A stretch of 64,000 nucleotides of DNA from Annona cherimola (lineage: Eukaryota > Streptophyta > Magnoliopsida > Magnoliales > Annonaceae). Both the position numbers and the translations under genes were made by a program. The notes beneath the pieces are model-generated. The model had not been told where the DNA came from. It was given only the letters and a program-made list of their open reading frames with translations, and did not search any database. Below, piece by piece: positions 56,570 through 64,000 of this stretch (position 1 is its first letter; each line of letters begins with the position of its first letter). The DNA is taken from assembly GCA_030490835.1 (NCBI GenBank), contig CM059971.1, forward strand, positions 59,692,012-59,756,011, given 5' to 3'.

Positions 56570-57291
56570 AAATTAATATTTACAAGTTTGGTTGCAGATG
56601 TGAGTGCCATTTTTGGTATTCCAAACAGAAAACATCAGGATACAAATTTTTTTAGCTGGATTAACCCAATTGTTAGGCTGCAGCTTTTTTAAAAAATTTC
56701 TTTCCGGCCTATAATAGGAGTTTTACCCGGTGCTTTTTCAAATGTCTCTGTAAAAACAATCCCGGTGGTAGAGGTAGGGAGATTATTGACAGATCCCCTT
56801 ATGAATATTAACTATGATTCCAAAGTTCAGAGAAAATCCAGTCAAATAATTCTACATTTGGACCTTAAATTGGAATTTAACCTTAAGCTTATTCCACAAT
56901 TCAAGAACCAATTCAACATAAATTCAATTTACAGATGAAGCAAGATTCAATCCCGAATTAAACGAGCTTTAAGTTTTAAGAGAAAATCCTTGATATTATC
57001 GCTCCCAATTCTTTGCTTGTTTAAATTATGAGATTTAATTTTTACGATTTATTTAGATTAAATTATTGCTTTTAGTTCCAAAAAAGAAACATCTAGATCA
57101 CAAATTTCATTTTCAAAATTTAGTGGCCCACAGGATTAGGATTTAGGTCGAGGAAATGATCATTTCCGAGAATTTTCGACATGTCAAAAAATCCTTTCTT
57201 AGTTTTTTTCAATTTCCCCAAGAATTACCAACCGGTCAAAAGACCCCTTCTTAAAATTTTTAAATTTTTTTTTTAATTTGTTTGAAATTAT
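56570..57291. other. 3' flank of the transporter gene
   Basis: It probably holds the 3'UTR in its first few hundred bases. No other gene is supported. Confidence 0.45.
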
Positions 57292-57300
57292 AAATTTAAA

Positions 57301-57699
57301 GATGAATGATTCTATTAGCTCAGGCTAAACAAATGTCCCTCTTAGCTTATTTCAAAAAATTCATTTATAATAATTTTTTTGTGTTTTTTCTTCATATATT
57401 TGTTTATCTAAGTGTATTTAACGTACAAACTAAGTTTTATTATTTTTGGATATATGTGTATGTATTTTTAAAATTTTTAAAGATAGTGATATTTTGAACA
57501 CATATATACACGTAGTTATTTAAAAATTTTAAAAAATATACACACATATTCAAAAATAGTAAAACTTAATTTATATGTTAAATGTATTTAGATAAATAAG
57601 TGTATGAAGAAAAAAGTACAAAAAAATTATTGTAAATGAGTTTTTTGAGATGGACTAAGCGGGACATTTGTTTATCCCGGGCTAACAGGATCATTTCTC
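57301..57699. mobile_element. MULE-type MITE, 399 bp
   Basis: gatgaatgattctattagct at the left and ctaacaggatcatttctc at the right invert onto each other, with the gacatttgtttatcc block just inside. Flanks aaatttaaa (57292-57300) and aaatctaaa (57700-57708) are an 8-of-9 TSD. It has the same length as 12507-12905. Confidence 0.8.
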
Positions 57700-57708
57700 A
57701 AATCTAAA

Positions 57709-58844
57709 TAAATATAATATATAAACTAAGTTTTAATATTTTCTAGATATGGATAAATATATTTTTTGAATTTCAAACAAAATTCGAAATATGTATATAT
57801 ATATATATACACACATTCAAAAATGATAAATTTTGGTTTATGAATAATAATCCTATTTTTAAAAGGCCTAGATTATCAAATTCAAAAAATAGAAGGCAAT
57901 TTTTAAAAATGAGTTTTACTACCGATCGGAAATGATCCCAGTCCTACTAGTCGCCGATGATCACGGCCTTTTAAAAATAGGATTAGTACCAGGACAAGGT
58001 TTGAGGATTTGGAAATATGGTTCAGACTAGAGTTGAGCCCAGATGCCATTAACAGCCTCAGCAAATAAACTGATGTGAGCTATATTGGGCTGTGGAAGCT
58101 AATGTTAGTCAAATCACCCCATGACCCATGTGTTCATATTTCATAGGGTTTTGATTCTACAGAACCCATATACACCAAAGTATATGTGGGAACCCGGTAG
58201 ATGAGGCCCACATCGCTGATGCCAATCCACTCCATACTCATATGTTTGATTGTTATACCAAATTTTCATCTAAATCAATAAAGATGTACATAAACCCATT
58301 TAATAGAAGAGTAAACTCAATAAAATAAAATTACTTAATTTACATATCAATTTCAAAACTGTTATTTCAACATCTACATAATATGTAACTTAACAGACAC
58401 AACAGCTTTGAAAATCCACTCGAATATAATTATGGATCTATACGTCAACATTTTTTTTTTCTGATAGCATAAATTTCAATATTCTTAATATGTATGAATG
58501 AATCAACTGTTTTTCATTATTCATACATATTTTAAAGCAGGCATAGCCTACCTAAGATTCTGATTGATAAATTAACAAAAGAAATGATATTAAGCAATGT
58601 GATTAGTTGGATTTTGTTTCAATGTTGGTGGATCCCATGCAAGAGATTACCACAGTTTTTTTTTTTTTTTTTTTTTACCAGGATTCAATTTCAAAATATC
58701 TTTTTTTATAAATTTGGAAGACCCTAAACCAAAATTTCTCAAATTTAAATTGAATTGGGATTAAATTTAGGTAGACAATCAACTAACATATCTTATGGGA
58801 TGACAAATGGACAGACGGGCAGAGCAGTGCAAAAACACGACCAT
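57709..58844. other. Intergenic sequence
   Basis: A block tcctatttttaaaaggcc is repeated inverted near 57850 and 57970, suggesting one more small hairpin element. A long T run lies at about 58657-58675. No gene is supported. Confidence 0.4.
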
Positions 58845-59150
58845 AAAATAACCGGTGGGTCACATTATCTCTATGATTAGAACAATTCTCGATGCTAATC
58901 CTCATCTCTCGGTCCACCATGTTCTAAGACAAGGAAACACGGTTGCCCATGCCTTAGCTGATCTGGTATCTGTTTCTTAATTGGAACATACGTCTTGGTA
59001 GGGAAACCCTCCACAAGCTATTATTGAGAAAATTTGTATAAATAATTTTTCGACAATGAATTCCGCGGATTACTCTATCCCAAACCCTTTTCAAACTGTG
59101 AGAGGGTCGGGCTAGAATCATTCCTTTGATCAAAAAAAAAAAAAAAAATC
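58845..59150 (+). mobile_element. LINE 3' end (RNase H tail, poly-A)
   Basis: One frame reads ILDANPHLSVHHVLRQGNTV then AHALADL, a typical RNase H C-terminus of plant LINE ORF2. The 3'UTR matches that at 3390-3515, and an A run of about 17 closes it at 59133-59149. The copy is 5'-truncated and dead. Confidence 0.7.
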
Positions 59151-59948
59151 CAAAATAAGACATTTGACTTATAGATATATTTACCAATGGAGACTTATAC
59201 CCTGCAAATGTTTGCATGAGATGATTTGCACAAATGGTTACTTTTTCTATTTGTAAAAGTTTTCCTTTAATCTAAATCATGTAAAATATAAATTAATATG
59301 TATATTTTTATGATACCAAAAATCAATTTAATGGGAAACTGAAAACATCAAACTCAAGAGTGAATATGAAACAATTAAAATTTGAAAATTGATATGTAAA
59401 TGTTTTCAAATATTTCATTTTGACATAATAAATAAATATATTTGGATGAATATCATTAAGGGTTTAAATATTTAAAAAAATTATATCGATGTTTCTTTTT
59501 TTTTTTTTTTTTTCAAAAAAGCAACCATCTGTCAAACCATTCCATGCACATGTTTGCAGGGAACCACCACGCTTGATTAAGTACAATAAGAAGATAAACA
59601 TCCATCCATCATTGGGCAAGCGGAGTCATGTGGAAGCTAAAATACGCCTTTTAACTTTTGGAACCAATCTACAACACCCTGAAGGGATTACACCAGCCTA
59701 CAACAAAGCCGTATTATTGAAATGCAGTTCAAAAGCAGCAAAAAGAACAACTCAAAACATACTAGATTGTGTCCACTGATGGAACAGATAGACACGACAG
59801 ATGCTAGTAATGTGCAAAATTTGGTACAAGATTGATTATTTGCAGCGCACTTCATGCGTTCATGGAAGTTTGTCAGTGTGTCAGTCAATTCACATGCAAT
59901 GTGCTGCCGGCTCAGTAGTCCTGCTGTAGAGTGGAGTTTTTCCAACCA
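59151..59948. other. Intergenic sequence or 3'UTR of the next feature
   Basis: A T run lies at about 59494-59512. The part next to 59948 may be the 3'UTR of the minus-strand exon. No other gene is recognised. Confidence 0.4.
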
Positions 59949-60160
59949 CTATAAGGAACAGCAATGGTTCATCACAAGCTCACCAAGTACATCCAACTGA
60001 TTAATGGCTGCCATATCCCATCCTCTGGCAACTTCATTCCACTCTAAAACCTCAATTACAGCTCCATAATTACATGGCAGTTTACCTGCATCTAAGAAAA
60101 AAAGACCATTGGCATCATTTTTGTAAGCAAATATCTGGCCACCAAAAGTTTTGACTTCCA
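59949..60160 (-). CDS. Possible last exon of an unidentified host gene
   Basis: The minus strand has an acceptor-like site, gcttgtatag, just before 60160. An open frame then reads VKTFGGQIFAYKNDANGLFF, LDAGKLPCNYGAVIEVLEW and VARGWDMAAINQLDVLGEL, and stops at 59949. Composition and lack of stops look like a real exon of about 70 codons. I do not recognise the family. Earlier exons would lie at higher coordinates, but none could be identified with confidence before the viral remnant, so it may be an isolated relic or a captured piece. Confidence 0.4.
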
Positions 60161-60227
60161 CTATACAAGCTTTCAAAATGAGCAGTCCACTTGCATTAAA
60201 TAAAACAAAAAGACTGGTGACTGACAT

Positions 60228-60929
60228 ATATGATAATTAGCTAACAAACAAGCTTCCCATTGTTGTTCACTTTAAATTATGCTCTCTCATGTATTTTCCA
60301 AGATTTATTTCATGCCGAACTATACTACTTTTCTTCTAATACGGATGTTTGAGAAAATTGCTCTTCAGAAAATAGACCAAGAATTACTACAAAAATTTTT
60401 GAGGAGCATTGGAAGCTAACCGAAGCTTTGCCTTGCCGTCCAGCACCTAATTTTGTGTGCTGTGGTGTTTCATCAGTTCTTCATTAGAAACATAGTTAAA
60501 AAGTGAGATGGTATGTCTAAACACACAGAGTCTAGATGTTCCTACACAAGCTCAACATCAAAAACATGAAACTGGATCTGATACAGTAACAAGTTCATCA
60601 AACCACATAGTGGATGAACTAGACAAAATAATGGTTTTACAAAACAAAACAAAAACTTTTTTGCTTGGACAAGAGAAGTCACAAAGACACTAGTTTGAGT
60701 TAATAGTCTTCTGATTCCTTGTCCAAATTGTCATTTCCATTAAATTTTAAAACAAGTGTTGGATGTTCTCACTCAAAAATGAATGGAGAAATTGAAACAT
60801 ATAGAAGTGAGACTTAATGGTTACCTAAAATAATCTTGTATTTAACCTAGACTGTAAATAAATTACAGACAATGATCCAAACGGTGGTAGGCAAACAAGA
60901 GACATAACGGTAAGATTAATTGTTTAATA
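60228..60929. other. Unassigned sequence
   Basis: Possibly intronic if 60160 is an exon boundary. No exon with recognisable protein was found on either strand. Confidence 0.35.
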
Positions 60930-62460
60930 TGCGATCTCTCTAAAATATGCATATACCCCTTCAAGCTCTTGAGAGAAGGATTATTTGGAGATTGATGATA
61001 TTATGTATAAGGCAAGGATAAAATTGCACAACCCAAATATGGGTAAGAAACCTCATTCTAGTTCTTAGCAGGGGGGAAAAAAAATCCTTCGAATGTATCC
61101 ATCCAAAACATAGATTCCTCAAATTCATTGACCCACTCAAATCTTTGAAACTTGGTCCAACTCCTAATACTCCTTGAAATCTTCTATGCAAAATTCTTGA
61201 TCTATCTTTTAAAGAACAATTTTTCCAAACATCCATATTAGTTAGTATTTTCCTAGTTGCACCAACCACACTTATATACAAATAGAAGATTTTATTTCCA
61301 TATCTTCCGAGGAATAGAAGATTTTGGGTGTGTTTGGTTGGCTAAAAAAATGTCAACCAAAAAACTTTTCAATCAAAAACTTCTCTCTCTATAATTATCT
61401 TATTTTTTAGTTATTTTTTCACATTTTCCTACACAAACAACCCTGCTTTTCAATTATTTCACACAACCACTCACACAACTAACTTATCTATTTTAACTTT
61501 ATTTTCTTTATACCTCATTATTATCCCTATTATATCAAATAATTTTTTATTAATTTGACAACTTTTACCTAAAAAACTTTTCATCAAAAAGTTTTACCCC
61601 CAACAAAACACATCCTTTATTTGCAATGTGATATTGCAGTTGAATTTCATCAGCTTCAATTTGAAGTCCAAGAACATTGACTTTATTAGTCATCCATTCT
61701 ATTTTTCTTTTTGATAGAACCATTCTTTTAAGGAATACTTCACATACAGCATTTAATGCTTTAAATCTCATTCTCATCATTAGAAAATACGAGTACATCA
61801 TTAATGTAAAACTGTTGTGTATTTATTAAGATTTCGGTATGCATCATCCATTTTTCTCTCAAATATACCTTGTGCATTCTTTATTCAAAGGGAATTACCT
61901 TCCATTTTTACATTCCTTACAGTGGTATGAAAGCAGTGAAAGGAATTGAATTATTTTCCATCTTGACCAGCCAACAACCCTTTCGAAATCAAATTTGGAA
62001 AAGATGGCAGGTTTTTTCATGCTTATGTTAGAAATTAATTTTTCAACAAATGGTAAAGTACTAGCATCATCTGTTGTAGTTTTATTTAAAGACTGATAAT
62101 TGATGACCATCATTGCTTTTCCTCCACACTTTTTGGGTGTTTTATTACCATAAAAGCTAGAGATGAATGAAGACAAAATGATTTTTGCATCAGACATTTA
62201 TCAAAGAACTCAGAAATTTGTTTTCAATTTCCTTGACCACTTCTATCATATAAAAAATACTTTTACTCCTTGGAATAGCGTTTGGATCTTTTAATCCAAA
62301 TCTGGCTTCAAGATTATTTAACCTCCAAAACTTTAGTGGATCATCGCTAAAATTGTTTCATCATTTTGTTCAGAAATAGTTCATATTTCTCAATGATTTC
62401 TCTCATGTGCACATTTTCTCGTTGAGCAATTATTTGCATTTTTTTTTTTAACATATAGGT
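60930..62460 (-). pseudogene. Endogenous pararetrovirus-like reverse transcriptase remnant, split by a MITE
   Basis: On the minus strand, from high to low coordinates, the segment shows part of a reverse transcriptase: MVINY and IFSKFDF (about 61960-62130), a later stretch with VLGLQI (about 61650), and, beyond the MITE, further related but unclassified sequence (about 60960-61280). The MVINY and SKFDF forms are closer to Caulimoviridae than to Gypsy elements. The copy has several stops, a frame change and the MITE insertion at 61326-61615, so it is dead. Coat, movement and protease regions were not found. A diverged Gypsy element is the alternative. Confidence 0.6.
61326..61615. mobile_element. 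Harbinger-like MITE inside the viral remnant
   Basis: GGGTGTGTTTGGTTGGC to CAACAAAACACATCC, with TTT at 61323-61325 and 61616-61618. Length 290 bp. Confidence 0.85.
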
Positions 62461-64000
62461 CCCATCCCATAAGCTTACACTTTTTAACCCTTAAGTTCCA
62501 CAACTGTATACGGCTTCAAGTTTCAAAAATTTTATAGCTGTGCATCTCTGGCCTCAAGTGTCAAGAATTTGCAGTGCTGGATGATGCTGTGAACTTTTTG
62601 AGATGAAACTACCCAAGTAGCCTTTAACAATCTTAAACAAAGCTCTAAATGGACTGTAATATTTAGTTGAATTTCTTATAAGCCATTTTTTGGATTTCCT
62701 ACAATAAAAATATTTAGAACTTCAATTAAATTAGTCAAGATAATTATCTTTGAAATTAGAAGCACAATTTGGTAATTTCATATCGTAAGTTGGCATCATG
62801 AGGGCTTTAAATACAAGGACCACAACTGCAAATTTCAGAAAATTATCTGCTACATAAGAAACTTAATGATCGAGAAGCACATATTTCGAAAACTTCAGAA
62901 CCTATATGCAAAGATCTCTACTTCTGAAAGATACGCTCTTTCCCTTTGTGTAGCCTCTGACAATAAGTAAATGGAAAAGCCAACCAAAAAAGCCCTCCTC
63001 TAGGTGGAGACTTGTAGACTACAAACATGCAGAAGCATTCAATTCATGCAGATAAAGCTTATAACCAGTGACATCTCAGCAGTTGAGATTTGCATCCATA
63101 AGCATTTCAAGATGCAGATTCAGACATGTAAGCAAAAATGGCCTTCTATGGGCGGACAGGGCAATTAAGTAATTTCCACTTTGTTTCAAAAAATAATGAG
63201 AAATCAAAATTACATGAACTTTTAGCCTTCAAAAAAAGTTATACATATTTAGTTCATCTCCTTCAAAAAGAGTTATACATATATTTGACTAAAAATTGAT
63301 CAACTGTTTCATGTAATAGATTGTCCTTTTAGCTGATCGACTGGTTCTCTTTAGCTCCATCATAGTCAAAGAGGACATTATGACATGACTAAATATCATT
63401 CAATAATCTCCGGTCCAAATTGTACTGGGAATCATGCAATTAAATCCCTTATCCCTCAGTGAAACCAACATCCATACAACTAGATAATGGATAGAAATCA
63501 GGCGCCTTATTAATGCGGGACGATCTCAGCATTCAGAAAGCCCACGAGAGAATGTAAAACAAGGTGGGTGATCGAATTGTGAGGGTAAAGCAAGAGAGAT
63601 CGAGATTTAAGGTTGTACTAATACTAAACCTAGCACACTGATTTTCCTCCAATCAATCGAAAGCTGACTTAAGCCTTAGGCACTTGAAAAATAATGGCAG
63701 AATATATTGGACGATTTCAGAAATTACACCAAGTAGCATTCCACAAAAGCCTTTCCATTCTGCAAAGATGTTCAATAGGAATGATTTCTATAACCATATT
63801 CACAATGGATATACTTTATACAAGATGACTCACAATGTTTTTTATTTCATATCTACTGAAAAGTCAATGGAAATACATACCTCCAGCACAGATGTATAGC
63901 AGGTTCAAAATCAGATACTGGAGGTAAATTGATTCTCCACTCGAAAAAGACATCCTGTGTAAAAATCAAAAGTTAGAAATATCAAAATCAACTTCCAAAG
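62461..64000. other. Unassigned sequence to the window end
   Basis: Moderately AT-rich; short open frames on both strands have no known motifs. Introns or UTR of a gene extending beyond the window cannot be excluded. Confidence 0.35.

Noticed and set aside
1..64000. CRISPR arrays, bacterial operons or phage features
   Set aside because: The window is plant nuclear DNA with spliced genes. The regular short repeats seen are MITE arms or microsatellites.
1..64000. tRNA or rRNA genes
   Set aside because: No convincing cloverleaf or rRNA segment was found by eye; the only A/B-box-like pairs fit degraded SINEs. A tRNA scan would settle this.

Overview
This is a transposon-rich stretch of an AT-rich flowering-plant nuclear genome. 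Spliced genes, FAR1-type Mutator-like transposases (MULEs), LINEs, Ty1/copia debris, hAT- and Harbinger-like non-autonomous elements and an endogenous pararetrovirus-like remnant all point to a plant. The species cannot be named from the sequence. Only one ordinary host gene is clear: a two-exon folate-biopterin-transporter-like gene at 55024-56569. A second possible host exon lies at 59949-60160 on the minus strand.

The main content is two related, complete MULEs. Element 1 (3610-10714) has exact 9-bp target-site duplications (TSDs), terminal inverted repeats (TIRs) of about 450 bp that are almost identical, an apparently intact 856-aa FAR1/MULE/SWIM transposase, and an intact second gene. 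That second gene encodes a GRF zinc finger, a coiled coil and a C-terminal membrane segment. Element 2 (31278-38440) has the same plan and its own exact 9-bp TSDs, but both genes carry stops or frameshifts. Downstream of the two genes each element carries pieces of ordinary plant genes. Element 1 has glycolate-oxidase-like, PUB4-like U-box/ARM and XTH-like pieces plus a scrap of PPR sequence. Element 2 has PPR pieces and the 5' end of a UPF0496 gene. The shared PPR scrap suggests the cargo was acquired in steps and partly replaced. If a predicted 105-bp intron is removed, the transposase stop lies one base before the GRF start codon in both copies.

The rest is layered transposon debris. A Harbinger/Tourist-like MITE family (TIR GGGTGTGTTTGG, about 235-295 bp, mostly TTA-type TSDs) occurs about 20 times. 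At three places one copy sits inside another at the same subterminal motif, AAAACTTTTGATG. A second MITE family is 399 bp long with 9-bp TSDs (12507-12905, 57301-57699, a shortened copy at 52847-53077 and a partial copy at the left window edge). A fold-back MULE-MITE with palindromic GC-rich ends lies at 20495-20867. A hAT derivative with an 8-bp TSD lies at 18859-20051. LINE pieces lie at 3296-3530, 27450-30030, 40430-41510 and 58845-59150, copia remains at about 41560-46890, and a pararetrovirus-like reverse transcriptase remnant split by a MITE at 60930-62460.

Layout: 1-3600 MITEs and a LINE tail; 3610-10714 MULE 1; 10.7-27 kb nested MITEs and fold-back elements; 27.4-30 kb LINE; 31.3-38.4 kb MULE 2; 38.4-54 kb LINE, copia and LTR-like debris; 55.0-56.6 kb transporter gene; 57-64 kb MITEs, LINE tail, an unknown exon and the viral remnant. 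All family assignments were made by reading translations and motifs, with no database search.
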